From Paenibacillus sp. FSL R7-0204 (GTDB lineage Bacteria; Bacillota; Bacilli; Paenibacillales; Paenibacillaceae): a stretch of DNA of 64,000 nt. Positions 34,854 through 43,207 of the stretch are shown piece by piece (the first letter of the stretch is position 1; each line of letters starts with the position of its first letter). The position numbers were made by a program, and so were the translations under genes. Location: the NCBI RefSeq assembly GCF_038002225.1, contig NZ_JBBOCA010000001.1:4278001-4342000 (forward strand). The letters run 5' to 3'. The notes beneath the pieces were generated by a model that worked only from the letters and a program-made list of their open reading frames with translations, was not told where the DNA came from and did no database searches.

Positions 34854-35237
34854 TTACTCCCCCTGTTCTTGGTCCCGCTGATGAATGCTCTCTGCTACTG
34901 CAGTTAGAATATCTTCGCCCTGGAAGCCGAGTTCCTGCATTCCGCGGATAAAACGGTCCAGCACATCCTGTGCCATCTCCTTCTTAACGGTCAGAATCGT
35001 CTCTTCGCTTCCGGTCACATATCTGCCCATGCCGCGGCGGGTCTCCACGATGGTCTCACGCTCCAGTTCCTGAAATGTTCTTTGCACGGTATTCGGGTTA
35101 ATCTGCAGTTCAGCGGCCAATTCACGGACAGAGGGAATCTTATCTCCAGGCTTCAGCTTACCGGTGATAATCTCTCCCTTGATGTAATTCATGATCTGGA
35201 GATAAATCGGCTGGTTATTATCGAATTCGATCCCCAT
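34854..35237 (-). CDS. GntR-family (YtrA-type) regulator
   Basis: This 127-residue protein has a GntR winged helix at residues 10-75 (QPIYLQIMNYIKGEIITGKL, PSVRELAAELQINPNTVQR, TRRGMGRYV) and a short helical tail, the YtrA layout. The ATG at 35237 shares one base with the TGA of the upstream permease (TGATG), so translation is coupled. It probably represses its own ABC operon and is relieved by envelope stress; inducer unknown. Confidence 0.88.
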   Translation of the reverse strand: MGIEFDNNQPIYLQIMNYIKGEIITGKLKPGDKIPSVRELAAELQINPNTVQRTFQELERETIVETRRGMGRYVTGSEETILTVKKEMAQDVLDRFIRGMQELGFQGEDILTAVAESIHQRDQEQGE

Positions 35238-35983
35238 CAAGCAACATCCCTGCGTCTGAAGACGGCGAAGCCTGCAAGCAGGAACAGCGCCATGTAGATG
35301 CACAGCAGGATAATGGAGAAGCTCAGTGTCATTCCCTGCATCGGCGCACCGCCATCCTTGTAGGCTGCAAGATTTAGATTAGGGAACAACACATATTTGT
35401 AGAAATCACGGGAAATGACCAGCTTGTCGATGGTGGTGGCGAAGATGGTTGCCCCAATGGTTACGCCAGTCGATTTCGTCAGGATTCCCAGCATGAAGCC
35501 AATCGTGGCGTAAACTGTGCAGTACACGGTTGAATACAGCAGTGAAGTAAGGATCTCACTTATTCCCGCCTCCCCTCCGCTGATTCCGAAGAAGACTGCG
35601 CCCGAGAGGAACAGCGCCACCGCTGCAACTACTTGCATGCTAAGTGTATACAGCAGTACGGTTACATATTTGGAGGCCAGAATCGCCGTGCGGCTGCGGG
35701 CACGGATCAGCAGAAATTTGATCGTCCCCTGGCTGTATTCCCTGGATACAATCCCCGCCGTCCCGACGATCACCAGAATGGCCAGAATCTGGCCAATGCC
35801 TCTGGGCTGAAGAGAATCCGCCGTAAAGTCCGCCCCTGAAGCATACATATCCGTAGCAAATGTACGTGTCATATAGCCTACTGCCAGCGACAGCACCAGC
35901 AGGATGACGTAAGGAATGATATTGCTGCGTTTCTTCGATATTTTGAGCCATTCATTCAACACGAGCAGATTAAATTTACGCAA
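35237..35983 (-). CDS. ABC-2 exporter permease (module 1)
   Basis: This 248-residue protein has about six membrane segments (IIPYVILLVLSLAVGYMT, GIGQILAILVIVGTAGIVS, LSFSIILLCIYMALFLLAGF). EYSQGTIKFLLIRARSRTAI is typical of ABC-2 permeases of the bacitracin/lantibiotic exporter type. It overlaps the upstream ATPase by 8 nt and is coupled to the GntR gene. Substrate unknown. Confidence 0.85.
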   Translation of the reverse strand: MRKFNLLVLNEWLKISKKRSNIIPYVILLVLSLAVGYMTRTFATDMYASGADFTADSLQPRGIGQILAILVIVGTAGIVSREYSQGTIKFLLIRARSRTAILASKYVTVLLYTLSMQVVAAVALFLSGAVFFGISGGEAGISEILTSLLYSTVYCTVYATIGFMLGILTKSTGVTIGATIFATTIDKLVISRDFYKYVLFPNLNLAAYKDGGAPMQGMTLSFSIILLCIYMALFLLAGFAVFRRRDVA

Positions 35984-36950
35984 TGCGGTTGCCCCCTGTC
36001 CATTTCAGGAAATCCTCTTCCAGACTTTGTCTATTCTCAGTGATCCGGTATATTCCAACCTTGGCCTCGCTAAGCGCCGCCACCAGCTCCGGTACGGCTC
36101 CATCCGGCAGCTGTACATGCAGCTCGGAATGAGCTTCATCCGCTCCAGTGACCTTGACACCCTGCAAGGCTCCGGCCACAGTCCGTGCAGCTTCAAGCTT
36201 ATCTACCCGGATCGCAAGCGCTACCTCACTCCTCGCCTCCGGCGCTTCCGTAAGCTGTGTCACCGTTACAAGCTTGCCGTTCTGAATGACCACCGCGCGG
36301 TGGCAGATCTGTTCAATCTCGGCCAGCATATGACTGGAGATTAGAATGGCAATGCCCTCGACTTCTGCTATTCTGCGCATATAGTCGCGCATCTCACGGA
36401 TGCCGGCGGGGTCCAGACCGTTGGTCGGTTCATCCAGTATGAGCAGCTTCGGCGAGTGCAGCAAGGCCTGAGCAATCCCCAGACGCTGGCGCATACCGAG
36501 GGAGTAGGCCCGAACCTTCTTGTTCATCGCCTCCTGCAGCCCCACCAGCTCCACGACCTCCTTGATCCGTGATACCCCGGCTCCATCACTCATGCGTAAA
36601 TATTGCAGCAGGTTGTCGTACCCGGTCATATGCGGATAGAACTCAGGATTCTCAATGATCGCCCCGATCTGTGAGATCGCCTGCTTGAATTCCTTCCGGA
36701 TGCTGTGTCCATGAATCAGAACATCCCCTCCGCTCATGCGGATCAGTCCGGTCATCATCCGGATGGTGGTCGTTTTGCCGGCGCCATTCGGTCCCAGCAG
36801 CCCGACAATCTCTCCCTTCTGAATCTTGAAGCTTAGATTATCTACAATGGCCTTACCTTTAATCACTTTACTGACGCCCTGCATTTCCAGTACGGTTTGT
36901 TCTTGCGCCGGGCCAGACGGCCCCTGAGCCTTAAGAGCGGTTGAATTCAT
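35976..36950 (-). CDS. ABC transporter ATPase (module 1)
   Basis: This 324-residue nucleotide-binding subunit has Walker A GPNGAGKTT, signature YSLGMRQRLGIAQAL, Walker B LLILDEPTNGLDP and switch His in ISSHMLAEIE. A C-terminal extension of about 90 residues (EVALAIRVDKLEAARTVAGA) is common in bacitracin-type exporters. It is the first gene of the five-gene minus-strand operon, with a clear promoter 105-130 bases upstream. Confidence 0.9.
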   Translation of the reverse strand: MNSTALKAQGPSGPAQEQTVLEMQGVSKVIKGKAIVDNLSFKIQKGEIVGLLGPNGAGKTTTIRMMTGLIRMSGGDVLIHGHSIRKEFKQAISQIGAIIENPEFYPHMTGYDNLLQYLRMSDGAGVSRIKEVVELVGLQEAMNKKVRAYSLGMRQRLGIAQALLHSPKLLILDEPTNGLDPAGIREMRDYMRRIAEVEGIAILISSHMLAEIEQICHRAVVIQNGKLVTVTQLTEAPEARSEVALAIRVDKLEAARTVAGALQGVKVTGADEAHSELHVQLPDGAVPELVAALSEAKVGIYRITENRQSLEEDFLKWTGGNRIA

Positions 36951-37054
36951 GACAGCCTCCTTGTGCAGATAGGTATGGGTGGAATAACAATTCCACAGGT
37001 TGTTGCTGAGCTGAAATAGGTGTATTCTCTTCGTTGTATTGGTGTGTTAGTTAA

Positions 37055-37083
37055 ATAGTACACTAGGTGTTTCAGTTTGTAAA
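37055..37083 (-). promoter_or_regulatory. Promoter of the double ABC/GntR operon
   Basis: On the minus strand, TTTACA (37078-37083) and TACTAT (37055-37060) are separated by exactly 17 bases, a good sigma-A promoter. AGTGTAC overlaps the -10 and a partly symmetrical ACACAC follows, a plausible GntR (YtrA-type) operator. Confidence 0.65.
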
Positions 37084-37236
37084 GCAGGTTTGTGAAAAAT
37101 TTCCTGAATCACTATGTAAACAGGCTATCCGTGCAGGGGTTCTAACCATACGAATCTCTATCAGCATACATAGAATAGTATTGCAGGTGGCAGTATCATG
37201 CTGCTTTTGCCAAAACGGCTTCAAGGAGGAATACAC

Positions 37237-37608
37237 ATGAATAAAGAGGTTCATATCTCGCAGACTTATCCAAGACTGACAGTGTACAGCGAAGAAAACT
37301 TCCGGGGAAGAAGCAGAATCTACAGAGGTAATCTAGGCATCCGCGATACGGACAATATTCTGGATGGCATCGAAAGTCTCCGCTTCTTCTCCACCAGCAG
37401 CAATGCTACGCTCGTCCTGTTCAGCAGAACCCGGTTCAGGGGCAGCTTCCGCGTGCTTCGCGGCAATCACAGCATCCGCGATCTGGATGACTTCATCTCC
37501 GGCAATGACGTAGAATCGATCATCTCTACCAACCAGAGACTGACGCTGGACCAGATCCGCCGTATCCGCAGCAGCGGGGAACTTCCTCCAGGCTACCGCT
37601 TAATCTAA
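37237..37608 (+). CDS. Beta/gamma-crystallin-like protein
   Basis: This 123-residue protein is built from two Greek-key repeats: LTVYSEENFRGRSRIYRG (about res. 13-30) and LVLFSRTRFRGSFRVLRG (about res. 56-73). Each is followed by an IRD segment and an ES(L/I) strand. Such (Y/F)xxxxFxG motifs mark beta/gamma-crystallin domains, many of which bind Ca2+ through N/D-N/D-x-x-S/T-S. The second repeat keeps NDVES; the first is weaker. No signal peptide. AAGGAGG precedes the ATG at 37237. It is a monocistronic unit followed by a hairpin. Related bacterial proteins occur in spores or under stress; role here unknown. Confidence 0.75.
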   Translation: MNKEVHISQTYPRLTVYSEENFRGRSRIYRGNLGIRDTDNILDGIESLRFFSTSSNATLVLFSRTRFRGSFRVLRGNHSIRDLDDFISGNDVESIISTNQRLTLDQIRRIRSSGELPPGYRLI

Positions 37609-37623
37609 CAGAATAGGCACGTG

Positions 37624-37669
37624 AAACAGGGCACCCTCTGGTATCGCCCAGCCGGAGAGTGCCCTGTTT
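37624..37669 (+). terminator. Terminator after the crystallin-like gene
   Basis: AAACAGGGCAC / GTGCCCTGTTT, 11-base perfect stem with inner CTC/GAG pairing, 15 nt past the stop. Confidence 0.7.
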
Positions 37670-37758
37670 GGTATGACTTTAGATTAGTGAACTTCCTATG
37701 ATAGGATATTATTGTAAAATAGTGAATAAAACTAATTATGAAGGAGGACCAACAGAAT

Positions 37759-38694
37759 ATGAAGCCACTGGATATCCATCCAACAGCGTTGTATGAGCAG
37801 GTTCAGTCCGACATTGGCAGCTTTCAGGTCTTGGCGAATTACAGACAGAATAGTGTGAGAACCGGGGTCTGGAAGCTGCAATCCGATCAGGACTCTAAAT
37901 GTTATTACTTAAAAACGTACAGCCGCAAACAGAGATGGCATCCTGAGGTTTATGCATACCGTCACTGGATAGGTCAGTTGAAACCGTATGTACCTGAGTT
38001 AATAGCTGCTTACGAGGGGGAGAGTTGGCAGGCTATATTAATTACAGCAATCGACGGGTTCATTATGAGAGAGACGGAACTAAGCCCAAGTGCTGCTAAA
38101 GCTGCTTTTTATAAGGCTGGTGAGTTAACAAAGATTCTGCATCTATCGCAGACAGGCCGCTGGTTCGGCCGCCCCGATCAATATGGAAACCCGATAGAGC
38201 TAAGGCACCATGCTGACCCGGTGCAGTATGTTGCTGATGCCATTCAGGACTTAACTTCTCAGTGTGTTGATGAGGGGCTGTTGCAGGCCTATGAACTAAG
38301 GTTAACCGATTGGGCACTTCAGAACGTTCATGTATTCCGGCATAGCAGACCTGTGCCTATTAGCTGGGACTCCACACCAGGCAACTGGCTGGTGGATGAC
38401 CAGGGTATTTTGACAGGAATGATTGACTTCGAGAATATGTTGTGGGGGCTGGCTGTGGACAACTTCTCCATTCTGTTCGCCAGATATTTCATAGATCATC
38501 CATCAGCCAGAGATGCCTATTTTGCAGGGTATGGACTTGAAGTGCTTAAGGACCAGTGTGCTGAAATACAAATATGCTGCATCAAAATGGCCCTCGGCGA
38601 TATCTGCTGGGGTACTCACAATCATCAGCCCGAAGTCGTCCGATCCGGCAGAGAGCTTATGAAAAGAATACATAATCAGCAGCTTTTCCTGTAA
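37759..38694 (+). CDS. APH-fold phosphotransferase, degenerate catalytic loop
   Basis: This 311-residue protein has the aminoglycoside/choline-kinase fold: YYLKTYSRKQRWHPEVYAYR (Lys and Glu of the N-lobe), TKILHLSQTGRW, and the C-lobe metal site GMIDFENMLWG. The catalytic loop, normally HGDxxxxN, reads SWDSTPGNWLV: the Asp and Asn stay but the His is Ser. ATG 37759 is chosen because GGAGG precedes it; an ATG at 37738 overlaps the ribosome site. Substrate unknown; activity is plausible but unproven. Confidence 0.8.
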   Translation: MKPLDIHPTALYEQVQSDIGSFQVLANYRQNSVRTGVWKLQSDQDSKCYYLKTYSRKQRWHPEVYAYRHWIGQLKPYVPELIAAYEGESWQAILITAIDGFIMRETELSPSAAKAAFYKAGELTKILHLSQTGRWFGRPDQYGNPIELRHHADPVQYVADAIQDLTSQCVDEGLLQAYELRLTDWALQNVHVFRHSRPVPISWDSTPGNWLVDDQGILTGMIDFENMLWGLAVDNFSILFARYFIDHPSARDAYFAGYGLEVLKDQCAEIQICCIKMALGDICWGTHNHQPEVVRSGRELMKRIHNQQLFL

Positions 38695-38741
38695 GAAAGC
38701 TTACTTGAGCAGATTCGAAGGAAGTGGAAGCCCCATACGTG

Positions 38742-38945
38742 GCAGCAACAAGTGGACAAACGTATCTTAAATTCTGGATTTTCACCAATAAAGCTCAAAC
38801 AAGTGGAAAAACAGCAACTACTGAGGGAGGTTTCGCAGATAAAGGGTGAATCCAGCTTAGTTAAGTGTTGTTTTTCCAACAATGGCTTCAGGAAACACTG
38901 TTAATTCATCGGGAAGTGGAGAAAAGGCAACTATTCCCCCTACCT
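38742..38945. repeat. Dispersed ~200-bp repeat, copy B
   Basis: This is the second copy of the element at 6225-6427, same orientation. TGGAAAAAC (38804-38812) and GTTTTTCCA (38870-38878) are again 75 bases end to end. The minus strand again encodes a start-like MLEKQHL, then FSTC and FKIRLSTCCC. It fills most of the spacer between two convergent phosphotransferase genes. No other feature is seen in this 306-base gap. Confidence 0.8.
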
Positions 38946-39000
38946 GCCTCACACGCACCGGGTTATCGCTATATAAACACCTTGACTCTTGACTTCCCGC

Positions 39001-39939
39001 CTACATCGCAGCTACCTCTGCCGCCAGCTCCCGGACCTGCTGTTGCAGGACATTCACCTCATCGGTCCCTTCCCAGTAACGGGTGGCGAAATGCAGGAAT
39101 ACGTCTATCTTGCGCAGGAGCATGAGCACCGGAATCACCGCCAGTTCCTCGGGAGTCAGCGTAACCCTGCGGTTATAACCCCGCCAGAAATCACAGATAA
39201 TCCGCTCCGAGTCCTCATGACTGAGCAAGGCTGACAGAATTACAGCAGCATCCATAACCCGTACATCCCAAGTGCAGAATTCAAAATCCAGCAGCGCGAC
39301 CACCTGTGCTGAGCCCTCCCCATCCACCAGCAAATTGGAAGCATTCAGATCGCCGTGTACCAGCTGATGCGGCAGACTCTCAAGCTGTTCCAGCGAGTCA
39401 GCCACATTGTCGTAGGCCTCCACTAATAGGGTCAGCTCCGGCAGCAGCTCCTTCAGAGATTCGGGCGGGTCCGTCACCAGACCATGCAGCGCTTCACGGG
39501 TGCATAGCGGATAGGAGGTCCGTAGCTCGTAGTAGGGACGGTACACTGGAGCTATCCCTGTCTCCACTTTAGCCAGGGCAACGGATAATGTGCCTGCCGC
39601 CTCTCCAAGCGAATCATAGAAGCCGGAATCATGTTCGGTGGGAGATTCTCCTTCAATATAACCGAACAGGCAGGCGTATTTATCTGTGCCATCCTCCAAT
39701 TGTACTAACGTCTCTCCCGTAACGGTAAGAATCGGAACAGGTATTGTAAAAGGAAGATTCAATCCGTTTAGCTTCTGCAAGACAGTATGCTCGAACACTA
39801 TTTTATTCCTGTCTCTATGTGTATTATAGACGCGCAGCACAGCGCGGCGTTCCCCGCTCTCCACAAAATACGTAGTATTATTCCAGCCTCCGCTCTGCTT
39901 GCGCAGCGTACCCTTCCATTCAGGCCAGGCCTGACTCAA
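39001..39939 (-). CDS. APH-family phosphotransferase
   Basis: This 312-residue kinase-fold protein has complete motifs: HGDLNASNLLV (catalytic Asp and Asn) and ALLDFEFCTWD (metal-binding Asp). The layout resembles homoserine-kinase-II/CotS-like phosphotransferases. The start appears to be TTG at 39939; the frame has no ATG upstream before a stop. It probably phosphorylates a small hydroxyl compound; substrate unknown. Confidence 0.85.
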   Translation of the reverse strand: MSQAWPEWKGTLRKQSGGWNNTTYFVESGERRAVLRVYNTHRDRNKIVFEHTVLQKLNGLNLPFTIPVPILTVTGETLVQLEDGTDKYACLFGYIEGESPTEHDSGFYDSLGEAAGTLSVALAKVETGIAPVYRPYYELRTSYPLCTREALHGLVTDPPESLKELLPELTLLVEAYDNVADSLEQLESLPHQLVHGDLNASNLLVDGEGSAQVVALLDFEFCTWDVRVMDAAVILSALLSHEDSERIICDFWRGYNRRVTLTPEELAVIPVLMLLRKIDVFLHFATRYWEGTDEVNVLQQQVRELAAEVAAM

Positions 39940-40146
39940 TATAGCTTCCGTAGGCTTATGCCCCCTTTCTTATACGTTCAGAAGCAATTGTAGAATCCGT
40001 ATACTGCGATGTCAAATCTACTAGGATAGGGGCGGTTCGCTATCCTCTGATCCAGTCGCCTTTTTTAGTAAACGAAAGACAATTATACAAAACAATCTAT
40101 CAGATTTACATATATTACCGTATCAAAAGAAAAGGAGGATTTCCAA

Positions 40147-40542
40147 ATGCCTATTTATACGATTGGTGCAGTACCCAACCTCGAACCAACCGGAACAGTG
40201 ATTTCCCAGTTTGTACAACTCCGAATCACCAATACCACCGCAGGAAGACTCGAACCCATTGTAGTCAATGCCTACAGTGTCACAGATGCCGGCCCGGAGG
40301 GGATAGCTGAAACCCTGAATTTCACAACAACGTTCGCAATTGCTGCTCCAAATGGAGTAGTGACTCTCATCATTCCAACTACGGTAGCCAACTACAGTAT
40401 CACCGTTTCTTCACCTGGTGCTCCCGGATTCGTGAACGACATCTCGCTATACGCAGTAGCCCGGGATGCAGCCGGATTCATAGTATTTGATCAGGTATAT
40501 CCATTCGGAGACTGGAACATCATCGGTCCCGTCCTTAGTTAA
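40147..40542 (+). CDS. Beta-rich hypothetical protein
   Basis: This 131-residue protein has no signal peptide and many Thr/Val strands (VVNAYSVTDAGPEGIAETLN, FAIAAPNGVVTLIIPTTVAN). It ends with VYPFGDWNIIGPVLS. AAAGGAGG lies before the ATG. Its composition resembles Bacillales spore-surface proteins (ExsC-like), but I cannot place it in a family. It has a strong terminator and stands alone. Confidence 0.55.
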   Translation: MPIYTIGAVPNLEPTGTVISQFVQLRITNTTAGRLEPIVVNAYSVTDAGPEGIAETLNFTTTFAIAAPNGVVTLIIPTTVANYSITVSSPGAPGFVNDISLYAVARDAAGFIVFDQVYPFGDWNIIGPVLS

Positions 40543-40554
40543 CTTCATTTCATT

Positions 40555-40585
40555 GCTCAGGCGAGTCCTGAGCTTTTTTTGTTTC
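40555..40585 (+). terminator. Terminator after the 131-residue gene
   Basis: GCTCAGG / CCTGAGC with a CGAGT loop, then TTTTTTTGTTT. Textbook rho-independent terminator. Confidence 0.9.
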
Positions 40586-40735
40586 TGGTAAAACTGTACA
40601 GAATAGCAGCCCGCTCACTATCACGATCACTCCTGACCTGATAAGCCTATGCTTGCACCACTTCAATAATATGCGGAATGCCTGATTATCCGCTATAATG
40701 TAATCCATACAATACAAGCAAAGGATGGGATACAT

Positions 40736-41632
40736 ATGGACGCAACCGTTAGCAAACGCTGGCTGCTCGCCAGACTCTACGAGCCGGAACAGACCATCGT
40801 AGACTGCCGGTTCACATTAGGCCAGCCTAAGGCCGGCAGAGACAGCTATGAACAAGAGCATATTCCGGGCGCGATCTATCTGGATCTGAAACTGGATCTG
40901 TCCTCTCCGGTGAGCGAGCATGGCGGGCGCCATCCCCTGCCTGACCCTGAAGTGCTGGCTGCACGGCTCAGCAAGCTCGGAATCGGTAATGATACTCGTA
41001 TTGTCGCCTACGACGATGAGAACGGCATGAACGCCGCCCGTCTGTGGTGGCTGCTGCGTTACCTGGGGCATGAGCAGGTATTCATTCTGGAAGGCGGCTT
41101 CAGCCAGTGGAAAGAGGGTAAATATCCGGTGACGGATCATCAGCCGGTGCGGGTGCCTAGTACCTTTACAGCTAATGTTCAGCCGCAGATGCTGGCGGGA
41201 GTTGAGGAGGTGCGCAAGGTATCGGAGAAGACAGTTAATAATGCTGGCGCTAAGTCTGAGAGTTACGTCAACGTTGCGGATGCCGTGCCTGCTCTTCCCG
41301 TGCTGATCGATTCCCGGGCCAATGACCGCTATCACGGCCAGAATGAGACCCTGGACCCGGTCGGCGGGCATATCCCTGGTGCGGTCAACTACTTCTGGAA
41401 AGACACGCAAAATCTCGACGGTAGCTGGAGGAGTGCGGAGCAGCTTGAAGAACATTATGCCGGACTGGACAAAGACCGTGAGATCATCGTCTACTGCGGC
41501 TCCGGTGTAACAGCCTGCCCGAATGTACTGGCGCTCGAAAAGGCCGGGTATAAGAATGTACGGTTGTATGCGGGAAGCTGGAGTGACTGGATCAGCTATG
41601 AAGATAACCCAGTGGCTACAGGAGACGAGTAA
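40736..41632 (+). CDS. Two-domain sulfurtransferase (rhodanese)
   Basis: This 298-residue protein has two rhodanese domains. The N-terminal one is inactive and structural (DSYEQEHIPGAIYLDL). The C-terminal one has the active loop IVYCGSGVTAC with the catalytic Cys. The CGSGVTA loop is closer to 3-mercaptopyruvate than to thiosulfate sulfurtransferases, but the donor cannot be set from sequence. AAAGGATGG lies before the ATG. Confidence 0.92.
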   Translation: MDATVSKRWLLARLYEPEQTIVDCRFTLGQPKAGRDSYEQEHIPGAIYLDLKLDLSSPVSEHGGRHPLPDPEVLAARLSKLGIGNDTRIVAYDDENGMNAARLWWLLRYLGHEQVFILEGGFSQWKEGKYPVTDHQPVRVPSTFTANVQPQMLAGVEEVRKVSEKTVNNAGAKSESYVNVADAVPALPVLIDSRANDRYHGQNETLDPVGGHIPGAVNYFWKDTQNLDGSWRSAEQLEEHYAGLDKDREIIVYCGSGVTACPNVLALEKAGYKNVRLYAGSWSDWISYEDNPVATGDE

Positions 41633-41664
41633 GAGCCGATTGACCGCATCGGATTTGAGTTTTG

Positions 41665-41710
41665 GGGCTGTGACAGGTTGCCGGAAGGCTGGCTGCTCAC
41701 GGCCCTTTTT
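41665..41710 (+). terminator. Terminator after the sulfurtransferase
   Basis: GGGCTGTGA / TCACGGCCC (one G-U) followed by TTTTTC, 32 nt past the stop. Confidence 0.65.
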
Positions 41711-41853
41711 CGGCATTTTCGCGCGCGCTGTTCCAGAGATCGACAAGTTGGTAATTTGAGGATTGACAATATGACCCGTTAAATTTAAAATAATCACAGC
41801 GGAAAAGTATGATTTAAATTATTATAAACTAACCATAGAAGGAGATTTTTAAA

Positions 41854-42300
41854 ATGACCGCTCTCCAAACCTTTAAAGCATCTGCGCATTTGCAAGACGG
41901 AGTCCAAGTGAAAGTAGCATCCCGAAACTTTGAATTTATTATTGACGAGCCCAAAAGCTTGGGCGGAACTGATACCGGTATGAATCCGGTCGAAGCTTTG
42001 CTGGCCTCACTGGGAGCATGTCAGTCTATCGTAGCCAGAGTGTATGCGCCTAAATTCGGCGTGAACCTCAAGGATTTCTTCGTGGATGTAGAAGGCGATC
42101 TTGATCTGGATGGCTTTTTCAACAAGTCGGAGGTGCGTCCGGGCTATTCAGAAATTCGGTATACCTTCCGTATTAAAACAGATTCACCCAAAGAACAGGT
42201 TGAAGAATTTGTACGATTCCTGGAAAGCAAATGCCCAGTTGGAGATACGCTCGCAAACCCGGTTAATCTCAAGCTGGAGAGCATTATCATCGAAAGCTAA
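41854..42300 (+). CDS. OsmC-family protein
   Basis: This 148-residue OsmC/Ohr-fold protein has a redox Cys in LLASLGACQSIVARVYA and a C-terminal second Cys in LESKCPVGDTLANP, the usual pair for thiol-dependent peroxide reduction. AGAAGGAG lies before the ATG. It is probably an organic-hydroperoxide detoxification enzyme of the YhfA-like subgroup. It is monocistronic with a strong terminator. Confidence 0.9.
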   Translation: MTALQTFKASAHLQDGVQVKVASRNFEFIIDEPKSLGGTDTGMNPVEALLASLGACQSIVARVYAPKFGVNLKDFFVDVEGDLDLDGFFNKSEVRPGYSEIRYTFRIKTDSPKEQVEEFVRFLESKCPVGDTLANPVNLKLESIIIES

Positions 42301-42343
42301 GCAACCGATAAGAACCGAGAAGCTTCGTCGGACGCGGGTTTGG

Positions 42344-42397
42344 GGGCTGGGACAGGTTAAGAGGCAGTGACCTGTCCCAGCCCTCTTTGGGCTTTTC
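42344..42397 (+). terminator. Strong terminator after the OsmC gene
   Basis: GGGCTGGGACAGGT pairs perfectly with ACCTGTCCCAGCCC (14 bases), followed by TCTTTGGGCTTTTC. Confidence 0.85.
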
Positions 42398-42680
42398 TGT
42401 CAACAACTCGCGATTCCAAAAGGCTAATATTCCAGGCCCTTATGTGCTGGTGGGACACAGTATCGGCGGGTTGAATGTAAGGGCATTTGCCGACCACTAT
42501 ACCAATGATGTTGCAGGGGCTGTTCTGATTGACTCTTCTCACGAAAAGCAAGAGAAACCCCTTCTGGCGGTTACGACTCCAGAATTTGGGAACATGTATC
42601 TGTCGCAGTTTACTGCCGAGGGAAGTTATACGGAAGTGACAGATCACAGCAGGGATGCCAAATCGATAGACAGTAGGTGA
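42398..42680 (+). pseudogene. Alpha/beta-hydrolase fragment
   Basis: The frame beginning near NNSRFQKANIPGPYVLVGHS contains the nucleophile elbow GHSIGG and VAGAVLIDSSHEKQ, the middle of an alpha/beta hydrolase. The N-terminal third and the Asp/His-bearing C-terminal third are absent, and no ribosome site is present. It starts right after the OsmC terminator and runs into the tail of the opposite-strand HxlR gene. It is best read as a decayed remnant. Confidence 0.7.
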
Positions 42681-43207
42681 ATCGGCTGCTGAACTGGCTG
42701 TCCCAGCTGGTAGCAGAAGGAAGGTCTCGGCTCTTCGGACAATTGCTTACAGACAAGACCGCCGTCATGAAAATCATGCAGACGCAGGGATAGTTGGCGC
42801 GGCGTTATACCGGTGAGCGACTTGCGGATATCCTCGAACCGTTCATTATTAAAGTTCAGCGTTAGTAGAACAGACAAGCCCCAGGCTCTGTCTGAAAGTC
42901 TGCCATGCCCAATCTTCTGTTCGCTGAGTTGGACAGCACGCGCGGCTTCTCGGTGAAGCCGCCCTTTGTCGGTCAGCACATACTCAGGAAGGAGCGGGTG
43001 CCTCCGATCTTGCGGAGAAAGATGAATGAGCAGACCATCCGCTATCATCTTTTTCAAATTGGCAGTCAGCCGGGAGGGAGCGATACCTAGCTTGTTCTGC
43101 AGCGGGGTGAAGCGACCGCCACGTTCGTCAAGCGACAGCAGAATGGGCAAGGTCCATTGCCCGGTTAGCTCCCGGCTTAGCTTGAGTATCTCTTCTTTCT
43201 TGATCAA
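42644..43207 (-). CDS. Tandem HxlR-type regulator
   Basis: This 187-residue protein contains two HxlR-like winged helices in one chain. The first is ILKLSRELTGQWTLPILLSL through TDKGRL; the second is AWGLSVLLTLNFNNERFEDI with ITPRQLSLRLHDFHDGGLV. HxlR proteins are normally about 110 residues with one domain. The start is TTG at 43207, overlapping the TGA of the VOC gene, so the two are coupled. Many HxlR regulators sense reactive electrophiles; here the inducer is unknown. Confidence 0.75.
   Translation of the reverse strand: MIKKEEILKLSRELTGQWTLPILLSLDERGGRFTPLQNKLGIAPSRLTANLKKMIADGLLIHLSPQDRRHPLLPEYVLTDKGRLHREAARAVQLSEQKIGHGRLSDRAWGLSVLLTLNFNNERFEDIRKSLTGITPRQLSLRLHDFHDGGLVCKQLSEEPRPSFCYQLGQPVQQPIHLLSIDLASLL

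Noticed and set aside
41650..42360. Similar GGGGCTG.GACAGGTT segments after the sulfurtransferase and OsmC genes
   Set aside because: Both are parts of terminator hairpins; similarity is short and explained by stem composition.
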